The translations under genes were made by a program, and so were the position numbers. A stretch of DNA of 64,000 nt from JBJHBP01 sp050485685 (lineage in GTDB: Bacteria; Pseudomonadota; Gammaproteobacteria; Steroidobacterales; Rariloculaceae): NCBI GenBank assembly GCA_050485685.1, contig JBJHBW010000016.1, forward strand, positions 9,575 through 73,574, given 5' to 3'. This document shows, piece after piece, positions 1-7,284 of the stretch (position 1 is the first letter of the stretch; each line of letters opens with the position of its first letter). Below the pieces are notes generated by a model. It saw only the letters and a program-made list of their open reading frames with translations, was not told the origin of the DNA and did not search any database.

Positions 1-30
1 GTCGCCGGTCACGGGGGAGGAAGGACTGCA

Positions 31-1410
31 ATGAGCAAGGTCGCCCATCGCGCTAGCGTCCTGGTCGTCGCAGCGGTGATGGCTGCGCCGGCCGCAGCGC
101 AGCAGGTCACGGATCCGGGGTTCGACAGCGTTGGACGAGGCTGGCCGATTGCGGCGGACCTGCGCGAGCACGAGATCGTCGGACCGACCGTTGAGTTCGA
201 GGTCGAGTACCCCGCTACGCCGGTTCATGTCGGCCCCTTCGTCGGCACGGCCCGGAACGGCGACGTGCCCGAAGGCATAGAGCCGCTGGAAGTCGACCTC
301 TTTACTTCCACGGACTTCTACGCCGATCGCCACCTCTGGAGTGATCCGCGCTACTTCCGCTGCAACAGCCCGGTCGCACTGGAGGAACAATGGGGCGCTC
401 TCGGCATGATGCTCATCGTCAGCGACGATGCGGCCACCGCGGCCTGGGGCCACTGTGATCGGGACTATCCGCGCGAGGCCATCGTCAGCCCCTATCCTTT
501 CGTGATGGCGCAGGACCACTACGAAGCGCTGCTCGAGGAGACCCGCTCGCGCGGGGGGCCGACCGAGCACACCTACGCAACCGTTCCGGGTGAGTGGACC
601 GGCCGTTACATGCACCCCGGCCTGACGCCCGGCAACGCCTACTGGTTCCGCATGCGGCACAACCAGTTTCCGACGATCCTCTCGCTGTTGACCGAGGAAT
701 ACCAGACCCGCATGGTGCAGGAGGCCTATCATCAGGGAAATACCGACGCGCCTCACTGGCCCTCGTCGTACTGCTGGGCCGAGGGGTTCATGCGCCGCTG
801 GCACGAGTTCGCGACGTGGGAGTGGCATGTGATGGTCACCCCGTCGCTCGTGCAGATCCTCACCGGCGTGGCACGCAACTTCATCACCAATATCCACGTC
901 GGGCGCGAGTTCGACATGTCCGGTGGCGTGCCGCGGCTCGGGGCCGATGTGCCGCGCTGGTACGGTGAAACGATCGGCTTCTGGGATGACGACACGCTGA
1001 TCACATGGACATCGAATATCCAGGGCTGGATGACACACGGGGCGTTCGAGCATTCGAATGCCTTACAGACAATCGAGATCTACACACCGAACCGCGACGC
1101 CGACGGCAACTTCATCGGCCTCAACCACGAAGCCGTCTTCTATGATCCCCAGGCACTGGTCGAGCCGGTGCGCATCATCCGCAACTACATCAGGGAGAGC
1201 GGCTTCGACGAAGGCGATCCCTACGTGTTCGTGGAGTGCGTACCGACGATCTTCCCGGTCGCGGGCCGTCCGACGCCAGTCTCGCCGGGCGACGTGATCG
1301 AATACGAAGTACCCGACATGTACGGTCGGCCCTGGGCTTATATGTGGGAGCGGTATTTCGAGCAGGACATGGTCCGGCCCGAGGACGACGACATCTTCAG
1401 CTTCGATTGA
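31..1410 (+). CDS. Secreted protein of unknown function
   Basis: The 459-residue product starts with a Sec signal peptide, with cleavage likely after the AAA near residue 23, so it is exported. A strong GGAGGAAGG lies just upstream of the ATG and supports this start. I do not recognise a named domain. The C-terminal third has the pattern GETIGFWDDDTLITWT followed by a beta-rich stretch. This resembles the second half of the DUF6152 protein encoded at 2661-3737 (SIGRFDGSTLVIDT), so the two probably share a beta-barrel-like domain. No catalytic motif is apparent. The gene converges on the aminotransferase gene, with a strong hairpin between them. It is probably periplasmic; the function is unknown. 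Confidence 0.8.
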   Translation: MSKVAHRASVLVVAAVMAAPAAAQQVTDPGFDSVGRGWPIAADLREHEIVGPTVEFEVEYPATPVHVGPFVGTARNGDVPEGIEPLEVDLFTSTDFYADRHLWSDPRYFRCNSPVALEEQWGALGMMLIVSDDAATAAWGHCDRDYPREAIVSPYPFVMAQDHYEALLEETRSRGGPTEHTYATVPGEWTGRYMHPGLTPGNAYWFRMRHNQFPTILSLLTEEYQTRMVQEAYHQGNTDAPHWPSSYCWAEGFMRRWHEFATWEWHVMVTPSLVQILTGVARNFITNIHVGREFDMSGGVPRLGADVPRWYGETIGFWDDDTLITWTSNIQGWMTHGAFEHSNALQTIEIYTPNRDADGNFIGLNHEAVFYDPQALVEPVRIIRNYIRESGFDEGDPYVFVECVPTIFPVAGRPTPVSPGDVIEYEVPDMYGRPWAYMWERYFEQDMVRPEDDDIFSFD

Positions 1411-1426
1411 CGACGTGCCTGATTGA

Positions 1427-1453
1427 AGGCTGGCCGCCTCATGCGGCCAGCCT
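1427..1453. terminator. Hairpin between convergent genes
   Basis: An 11-bp perfect inverted repeat (AGGCTGGCCGC / GCGGCCAGCCT) with a 5-base loop lies 17 bases after the stop of the secreted-protein gene. There is no clear T-tract on either strand, so it may act as a bidirectional barrier rather than a classic intrinsic terminator. Confidence 0.55.
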
Positions 1454-1455
1454 CC

Positions 1456-1521
1456 GGTCGGGTGCCGGCCAAGTGCCGGTCAGGCGCTGGTCAGGTGCCG
1501 GCCTGGTACCGGTCAGGTACC
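1456..1521. repeat. 11-bp tandem repeat, six units
   Basis: Six consecutive 11-base units fit the consensus GGTCAGGTGCC (variants GGTCGGGTGCC, GGCCAAGTGCC, GGTCAGGCGCT, GGCCTGGTACC, GGTCAGGTACC). A partial seventh follows. The array starts right after the hairpin and runs into the last codons of the minus-strand aminotransferase gene, whose stop codon lies inside unit six. Confidence 0.8.
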
Positions 1522-2646
1522 GGCCAACTTGCTCAGCGCCTGCGCCAGCGTATCCACGGTGCGATCGACATTCTGCAATTTATCCAGGCCGAACAGGCCG
1601 ATGCGGAACGTGCGGTAGTCGTCAGGCTCATCGCACATCAGCGGCACGCCGGCTGCCGTCTGCAGTCCCTGGGCGGCAAACTTTCTGCCGCTGTGCAGAT
1701 CAGCGTCATCGGTGTAACAGACGACAACGCCGGGCGCTTCGAAACCCTCCGCGGCCACGCTCACGAACCCTTGCAAGGCGAACAGTTCACGCACACGCCG
1801 GCCCAGCTCGAGCTGCTGGTCGCGCACCGTGTCGAAACCGAGCTTTCCGGTTTCCATCATCGTGTCACGGAAACGTGCCAGCGCGTCGGTGGGCATGGTC
1901 GCATGATAGGCATGACCGCCATTCTCATAGGCCTGCATGATCTGCAGCCACTTCAGCAGATCACAGGCGAAGCTGCTGCTGCGGGTCTCGGGAAGGCGCT
2001 TCATTGCCTCATCGCCCAGCATCACCAGCGCACTGCACGGCGACGCACTCCAGCCCTTCTGCGGCGCACTGATCAGGATATCGACCCCCGTGGCCTGCAT
2101 GTCCACCCAGACAGTGCCCGAGGCGATCGAGTCCAGCACCATCAGGCCACCTGCCTCATGCACCGCGTCGGCGACGGCGCGAATGTAATCGTCGGGAAGC
2201 ATGATGCCGGACGCGGTCTCTACGTGCGGCGCGAAGACCAGCTCGGGCTTCTCACTGCGAATCGTAGCGACGACCTCCTCAACCGGCGCCGGTGCGAACG
2301 GCGACTGCCGTCCACTGCGCACCGGCCGCGCCTTCAGCACGGTCGCGCGTGAGGGAATGTCACCGGCCTCGAAGATCTGCGTCCAGCGATAACTGAACCA
2401 GCCATTGCGCAGCACCATGCAGTGGCGCCCGGTCGCGAACTGACGTGCCACGGCCTCCATGCCATAGGTGCCGCCGCCGGGCACGACGACCACGCCGGCC
2501 GCGTTGTAGACCTGTTTCAGCGTGGACGAAATGTCGCGCATGACCTGCTGGAAATGCTGCGACATGTGGTTGAGCGACCGGTCGGTGAAGACGACCGAGT
2601 ACTCAAGCAGACCATCGGGGTCCACGTTCGGAGAGATTCTGGACAC
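1513..2646 (-). CDS. Class V aminotransferase (alanine-glyoxylate / serine-pyruvate type)
   Basis: This is a PLP-dependent aminotransferase of the serine-pyruvate/alanine-glyoxylate family, 377 residues, the usual length. The signature lysine is in SAPQKGWSASP, preceded by the conserved LDSIASGTVWVDMQATGVD segment that places the PLP-binding aspartate. PGGGTYGMEAVAR near residue 57 is the usual phosphate-binding turn. The start is GTG with AGGA eight bases upstream. It begins 14 bases after the DUF6152 gene on the same strand, so they may be co-transcribed. The family is clear; the amino donor and acceptor cannot be told from sequence. Confidence 0.87.
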   Translation of the reverse strand: MSRISPNVDPDGLLEYSVVFTDRSLNHMSQHFQQVMRDISSTLKQVYNAAGVVVVPGGGTYGMEAVARQFATGRHCMVLRNGWFSYRWTQIFEAGDIPSRATVLKARPVRSGRQSPFAPAPVEEVVATIRSEKPELVFAPHVETASGIMLPDDYIRAVADAVHEAGGLMVLDSIASGTVWVDMQATGVDILISAPQKGWSASPCSALVMLGDEAMKRLPETRSSSFACDLLKWLQIMQAYENGGHAYHATMPTDALARFRDTMMETGKLGFDTVRDQQLELGRRVRELFALQGFVSVAAEGFEAPGVVVCYTDDADLHSGRKFAAQGLQTAAGVPLMCDEPDDYRTFRIGLFGLDKLQNVDRTVDTLAQALSKLAGT

Positions 2647-2660
2647 TATCGGGTTCCTGG

Positions 2661-3737
2661 CTAGTGATCGACCTCGGGTATACAGCCGAAAGGCTGCAGT
2701 TCGAGGTCACTGGGCGCGTAAGTCGCGGTGACGGATGGGAATGGACGGGTGTAGTACACCGGATCGTGTGTTTCTATCGTCACGTTCAGCAGTCCGGTCT
2801 CAGGATCGACGCGAACCTCTTCGCGAGTGGTCATCTGATCGGTATGCAGCAGGCCGATCTGCGTGCCGTCAGCCTGTTGCACAAACTGGCTGATAATGCC
2901 GCCGCGTGCATAGCGCGTGTCGATCACCAGCGTGCTGCCATCGAACCGGCCTATCGAATAACCCAGCGTGCCGGCCGGCAGCGGCTCGGGAAACTCCGCG
3001 ACATCGAGGTGAACCGTGCGTTCGGCATCCATCCACTCGGCACGGATATGAACGCGATCGCCATCACGGGTGATCTGCAGCGGCGTGCCGACCGCGAACC
3101 ATACGCGGCGCACACCTATCGTGTCGCAGCGCAGCACCGGGTCGTCGGTGTACGGATCGTAGCCATCCGAGGCAAGCCGGCCCGCCTCGGTCAGATGCTC
3201 GATCATCGGATCCTGCTGACCACCGCCACCGCCCGCTCGTGGCCGCAGCAGCCAGGTGCCGAAGATGGCGTCCGCGGACGTTGCCGGCGCGGCTGCCTGC
3301 GGTGCTGCCGCTGCCGCCAGGGTCGGCGTGGCGGCGGTGCCGTCCACGCTGAGTACACGGCCGTCGGCGAGTTCAACCGTACGGAAGAAACAGCCCAGCG
3401 GATCACGACGTGCCGCGGCACCGGTCACCCGGAGCGTCGTACCCGGACTCAGCAGGTCACGCGTTACGCCGTTACGTTCCAGCATCGTCACGCCGTGCGA
3501 TTCACAGACCCAGACCTGAGGTTCACCTTCGTCGCCGATGACTTCGATATGCAGGTAGGCGTGGGGATTTCGCGACTCGAAGCGAACCACCGTGCCGTCG
3601 AGCACAACGGGAGAGTCCGCATCGAAATGCGGCACGAAACTGTGGTGGGCCGTTACCGGCGCTGCCGTGCCGAGCAACAGAGCAAATCCTGTCGCCACGG
3701 CTGCGGACACATATCGCTGATTATTATGCGATTTCAC
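2661..3737 (-). CDS. DUF6152 family exported protein
   Basis: The reading frame extends to 3761, but a GTG at 3737 preceded by GGGGAG gives a compact signal peptide ending in APVTAHHSF, so I prefer that start. The mature N-terminus, HHSFVPHFDADSPV, and the following beta-rich segment (VVLDGTVVRFESRNPHAYL) match DUF6152, a periplasmic domain of unknown role. An alanine-rich linker follows. The C-terminal half (SIGRFDGSTLVIDT, then THDPVYYTRPF) resembles the C-terminal part of the secreted protein at 31-1410. It sits just upstream of the aminotransferase gene. Biochemical role unknown. Confidence 0.8.
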   Translation of the reverse strand: MKSHNNQRYVSAAVATGFALLLGTAAPVTAHHSFVPHFDADSPVVLDGTVVRFESRNPHAYLHIEVIGDEGEPQVWVCESHGVTMLERNGVTRDLLSPGTTLRVTGAAARRDPLGCFFRTVELADGRVLSVDGTAATPTLAAAAAPQAAAPATSADAIFGTWLLRPRAGGGGGQQDPMIEHLTEAGRLASDGYDPYTDDPVLRCDTIGVRRVWFAVGTPLQITRDGDRVHIRAEWMDAERTVHLDVAEFPEPLPAGTLGYSIGRFDGSTLVIDTRYARGGIISQFVQQADGTQIGLLHTDQMTTREEVRVDPETGLLNVTIETHDPVYYTRPFPSVTATYAPSDLELQPFGCIPEVDH

Positions 3738-3972
3738 TGGCTCTCCCCGCAGGCGCATCATGTTCGACGCATTCTTCCAACGACCGCGTCCGGCGGCCTC
3801 ATCCTGCGACGATTATAGCCCGCCTGAGCTGGAGGGAGCCCGAAAGCACCGCAGCGACCGCCAGAACGACGTCATGGGCAGCCACAACACCCATCGAGCC
3901 TGTGCGCACCACCCGACCACACAGCCCTGAATTTGAGCCGCCAACACACGCGCTATATATTGTCCGCGACCT

Positions 3973-4635
3973 ATGGGCTCAATGATCGAATACTTTCTGA
4001 TCGCGATCGCGGGCATGTTCGTGATCGTGAATCCGTTGACCACCGCGTTCGTTTTTGCGTCCCTGACAGCATCTGCGACCGATACGGAGCGTCAGGAGAT
4101 TGCGCGGCGCGCCGTGATCATGTCGACGGCGACGCTGTTCACATTCGCGATTCTGGGTTCGCTGATCTTTCAGCTGTTCGGCATCACGCTGGCCGCGTTC
4201 CGCATCGCCGGCGGACTGATCCTGTTCGGCATTGCGATGGGTATGCTGAACAAGAGCGAAGCGCCCGACCACGCCAAGACCGATGCCAGACCGTCCGGCC
4301 GCATCGCCGACGATATCTCCATCGTGCCGCTGTCGATACCGTTCATCAGCGGCCCCGGCGCCATCGCCACTGCGATGATTCTGACCAGCGAGGCACCTGG
4401 CCCCTGGTTCGTCTCCATCGTCTTTGTGGCGATCGTGCTGACCACCGTCTCATGCTATTTCACGATGGTGTACTCAAAGCATGTGATCCGCATACTCGGC
4501 GACAGCGGCCGCAAGATTCTGACCAAGATCTTCGGCCTGATACTGGCCGTCATTGCCGTGCAGTTCGTGATCAACGGGACCACGGACGCGGTGAACGATT
4601 ATCTGGCGGCGCGCGAGATTATCGCCACACCCTGA
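3973..4635 (+). CDS. MarC family integral membrane protein
   Basis: The 220-residue protein has about six transmembrane helices and the family hallmarks: an N-terminal IVNPLTTAFVFASL segment and a PLSIPFISGPGAIATAMIL segment after a charged cytoplasmic loop. Length matches the MarC/YhcE family, sometimes called NAAT transporters; the transported substrate is not established. No obvious Shine-Dalgarno precedes the ATG; an in-frame ATG three codons on (MIEYFL) is an equally good start. It is monocistronic by context. Confidence 0.88.
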   Translation: MGSMIEYFLIAIAGMFVIVNPLTTAFVFASLTASATDTERQEIARRAVIMSTATLFTFAILGSLIFQLFGITLAAFRIAGGLILFGIAMGMLNKSEAPDHAKTDARPSGRIADDISIVPLSIPFISGPGAIATAMILTSEAPGPWFVSIVFVAIVLTTVSCYFTMVYSKHVIRILGDSGRKILTKIFGLILAVIAVQFVINGTTDAVNDYLAAREIIATP

Positions 4636-4922
4636 TTGCCGTCGTCTGCCAGAAAATCGCGAAATGCTCGCTAATTCGATTCAGTCCGGATCCGGGGAGG
4701 CATCGACGCGTGAGGCATCGGGGTGGTGCGCTGGCACCTGCTCACTACCGGCCCACTGTCAGACGCATTGGGGCCAGGCGCGATCGTCCGCTCATGGCGC
4801 ACCGTCTCTCGTTGATGTTGACTGTGTGAGATCAGGCGCCAGGCACTGAGTCCATGGTAAGCGATCGGCCTGAAAGTTCAAGATCAAAAGCAACGCCCGG
4901 ACGACGCTCACCCCGAAGCACA
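4636..4922. other. Intergenic gap with no supported gene
   Basis: Between the marC-like stop and the terminator of the diguanylate cyclase gene I see no credible ORF, RNA gene or repeat. The short frames here have no family resemblance or ribosome-binding site. Confidence 0.5.
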
Positions 4923-4950
4923 CAAAAAAGACCCCGCCGATTGCGGGGTC
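4923..4950 (-). terminator. Rho-independent terminator of the PAS-GGDEF gene
   Basis: An 8-bp perfect stem (GACCCCGC / GCGGGGTC) with a 5-base loop is followed, reading the minus strand, by six T residues. This is a textbook intrinsic terminator about 45 bases downstream of the cyclase stop codon. Confidence 0.9.
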
Positions 4951-4995
4951 AAGCCTCCGGGCTCACACGGGCCGCTGGAGATCTGCGCATGGACG

Positions 4996-5868
4996 TCAGC
5001 GGCTCGACTTTTCCCGAAACATCATCGCGTCCGCCCGTTGAAGCAGCGTGTCGACGTCATGTCCGTCGTCGGGAAATACAGCGGCGCCGACACTTGCCGA
5101 GACGTTCAGTTTCACCTCGTCAATGAATACGCCGAAACTCAGTTTCCGTTCGATTGCCAGTGATACTCGCGAGAAATCCGATGCATCACGCATGTCGGGA
5201 ACGACTACGACAAACTCATCGCCACCGTAACGGGCAGCTGTATCCTCGGCGCGTACGGATTGCCGCAGCCGCGCCGCAAACAGGCGCAGCAGTCGATCGC
5301 CGGCCTCGTGTCCGAATCGGTCGTTGAACTGCTTGAAGTCATCGAGATCGACAAACAATACGGCGACTCGATAGCCATGTCGGCGGGCTTCATGCAACGC
5401 CTGGGTCAGACGATCAAACAGCAGCAGGCGGTTTGGCAGTCCTGTCAGCGCATCATGCGTAGCCTGCCGACGCAGTTCTTTTTCTATGCGTTTCTGCGCA
5501 CGCAGGTCCCAGGCCATGCTGGAAATCAGTGTCACAAAGCCTGAGCCCGGCTGCGCGATCCGGTGCGCAAGCAGAAACTGCAACACAGGAATCTCGTTGC
5601 GATCACGATCGATCAGCATCGTCTCACCCTGCCAGAGCCCACCTTCAAGGCACTTTGGAACCGCCTGCTCCAGCAACGTGCTGCAGGATTGCGGCGTGTA
5701 GAGGTCAGCCACGTTGAGCGCCGTCAGCGGGTTGTCCTGCGGCACGCCAAGGATGCGACGGCCGGCGCCGTTCATATAGGCAAGCTGGCCACCACGATCA
5801 AACACCATGACCGGACCAGGCGTCGCCTCGATCAATTGAAGCAGGCAGATTTTTTCCGTATCTCTCAT
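4996..5868 (-). CDS. PAS-GGDEF diguanylate cyclase
   Basis: This protein likely makes cyclic di-GMP from GTP. An N-terminal PAS domain (ATPGPVMVFDRGGQLAYMNGAG onward) senses an unknown signal. A GGDEF domain follows, with the intact active-site motif RYGGDEF and a product-inhibition I-site RAED exactly five residues before GGDEF, so allosteric feedback is expected. There is no membrane segment, so it is cytoplasmic. The frame is open to a GTG at 5943, but that has no Shine-Dalgarno. The ATG at 5868 has GGAGAG nine bases upstream and directly precedes the PAS domain. It stands alone with its own terminator. Confidence 0.9.
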   Translation of the reverse strand: MRDTEKICLLQLIEATPGPVMVFDRGGQLAYMNGAGRRILGVPQDNPLTALNVADLYTPQSCSTLLEQAVPKCLEGGLWQGETMLIDRDRNEIPVLQFLLAHRIAQPGSGFVTLISSMAWDLRAQKRIEKELRRQATHDALTGLPNRLLLFDRLTQALHEARRHGYRVAVLFVDLDDFKQFNDRFGHEAGDRLLRLFAARLRQSVRAEDTAARYGGDEFVVVVPDMRDASDFSRVSLAIERKLSFGVFIDEVKLNVSASVGAAVFPDDGHDVDTLLQRADAMMFREKSSR

Positions 5869-6093
5869 CACGCGCGGCTCTCCAGTTCCCGGACTGCGGG
5901 CCGTTACCGTAGTGACGAACGAGACGCAGCATTTATTCCACACGCAGAAGGAGTTCCGGGCGCATCGGTTCCACCGAGACGCCAGGCAGACGCCGTCAGA
6001 AAAAGGAAACGCGCAGTGGTGACTGTTGTCCCATTAAGAGAACGCGCCGGATTTTCTGACGGCGCACAAGTCAGTCACATACAAAGGAGCATC

Positions 6094-6654
6094 ATGTCTA
6101 CGATCATCGCAGGCCACTTCGAACACATGGAAGACCTGCACGAAGCAGTGGAGTTACTGCACGAACGCGGCTTCAGTGCCGAGGACTACGCCACCTACTA
6201 CCTGAATCCGCCGGGCGCTCACGGCCTGTACCGCGTCGGCATTGACGCCCGACAAGAGGAAAGCGCGCCAGGTGCCGGCACCGGCGCAGCAACCGGCGCC
6301 GCCGCAGGTGGCGCGGCAGGCGCAGCACTCGGCATCATCGGCGGGCCGATCGCTGCACTGGCCGGCGGCGGCATCGGTGCCTATGTCGGCTCCCTGATTG
6401 GCGCTCTCGGCCAGATGGACCGGCTCGAACGCGAGAACGCCGACGTGGAGGAACGGGCCGAGCACTCCGGCCCTCTGATCGCGGTCAACGCAAACGACAG
6501 CAGCGAGGAACAGACCGCTGTCAACGCTCTGATGCGCTGTTCGCCGCTACAGATAGACCGCGCCAGCGGCGACTGGCAACACGGCGAATGGGTGGATTTC
6601 GACGAGCGCGAGCCGTTGGAGACTTTGCACCGCAGCGATCCAGGTCAGAACTGA
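6094..6654 (+). CDS. Glycine-zipper protein, stress-protein-like
   Basis: The ATG at 6094 is preceded by AAAGGAG, fixing the start within a longer open frame; the product is 186 residues. The N-terminus (IIAGHFEHMEDLHEAVELLHERGF) looks like the small ferredoxin-like fold of proteins that handle flanking-helix regulation. A central Gly/Ala zipper (GTGAATGAAAGGAAGAALG, then GGGIGAYVGSLIGAL) could insert in or associate with a membrane. Such proteins are often annotated as general-stress or hypothetical. Function not assigned. Confidence 0.75.
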   Translation: MSTIIAGHFEHMEDLHEAVELLHERGFSAEDYATYYLNPPGAHGLYRVGIDARQEESAPGAGTGAATGAAAGGAAGAALGIIGGPIAALAGGGIGAYVGSLIGALGQMDRLERENADVEERAEHSGPLIAVNANDSSEEQTAVNALMRCSPLQIDRASGDWQHGEWVDFDEREPLETLHRSDPGQN

Positions 6655-6687
6655 TCCCGGGCTACCTGCTTTCCGCACTCAACGGCG

Positions 6688-7248
6688 TCAGTCGAGAACC
6701 CCACTGTCGCGGTCATCCTCCAGGCGTGCGTGCAGAAACGCCCTCGCCCGTTCCCACTGACGTTGCACGGTGCGATACGGGGTCTGTGTGACGGTGGCGA
6801 TTTCACGCTCCGTAAAACCGGCGAAGAACTTCATGTCGACCAGTTCGCGCTGCGCCGGGTCCACCTCTTCCAGCTCGGCCAGCGCGCGCTGCAGATCCTC
6901 GAAATCCCAGGACACACCCGCAGCCGCTTGTTCCTCGGAGAACGTGACGCGTACCCGGTCCCCGCCTCGCTTCGCCGCGCCGCTTGCGCGAATGTAGTCC
7001 ACGACGATGTCGTGCATCGCCCGCGCGGCCGCGCCAAACAGCCAGCGCCGTTCCTCGAGATTCAGATTCCCTGACCGCAGCAGTTTCATGTACGTCTCAT
7101 GAACCAGCACGGTGGGTGTGATGGTCTTGCCTGGTCCAAGCGCGGACAGCCGCGAATTGGCGAGACGTTTCAGTTCGGGATACAGCTGCTCGAATAGCGC
7201 AGCCAGTTCTGGGCGTTCGCCGCTCGGCGGCGCTGCGATTTCGGTCAC
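6688..7248 (-). CDS. ECF-type RNA polymerase sigma factor (TIGR02999-like)
   Basis: A small sigma-70 family factor. Region 2 is LYPELKRLANSRL through WLFGAAARAMHDIVVDYIRA, and region 4 is LVDMKFFAGFTEREIATV with a final helix-turn-helix TVQRQWERARAFLHARL. The region 2 wording fits the subgroup usually found beside Ser/Thr kinases. The frame also has a TTG at 7266, but the GTG at 7248 has AGG eight bases upstream and gives the usual N-terminus. It begins just after the stop of the kinase gene, so kinase and sigma factor form one transcription unit. There is no anti-sigma gene next to it, which suggests control through phosphorylation; that is inference. Confidence 0.85.
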   Translation of the reverse strand: MTEIAAPPSGERPELAALFEQLYPELKRLANSRLSALGPGKTITPTVLVHETYMKLLRSGNLNLEERRWLFGAAARAMHDIVVDYIRASGAAKRGGDRVRVTFSEEQAAAGVSWDFEDLQRALAELEEVDPAQRELVDMKFFAGFTEREIATVTQTPYRTVQRQWERARAFLHARLEDDRDSGVLD

Positions 7249-7284
7249 GAGCCAAGCCTGCAACAAGACCCGGACGATGTTAAT

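Noticed and set aside
2664..3818. Long open frame antisense to the DUF6152 gene
   Set aside because: It is a high-GC shadow: no ribosome-binding site and no family sequence, while the minus-strand gene has a signal peptide and a known domain.
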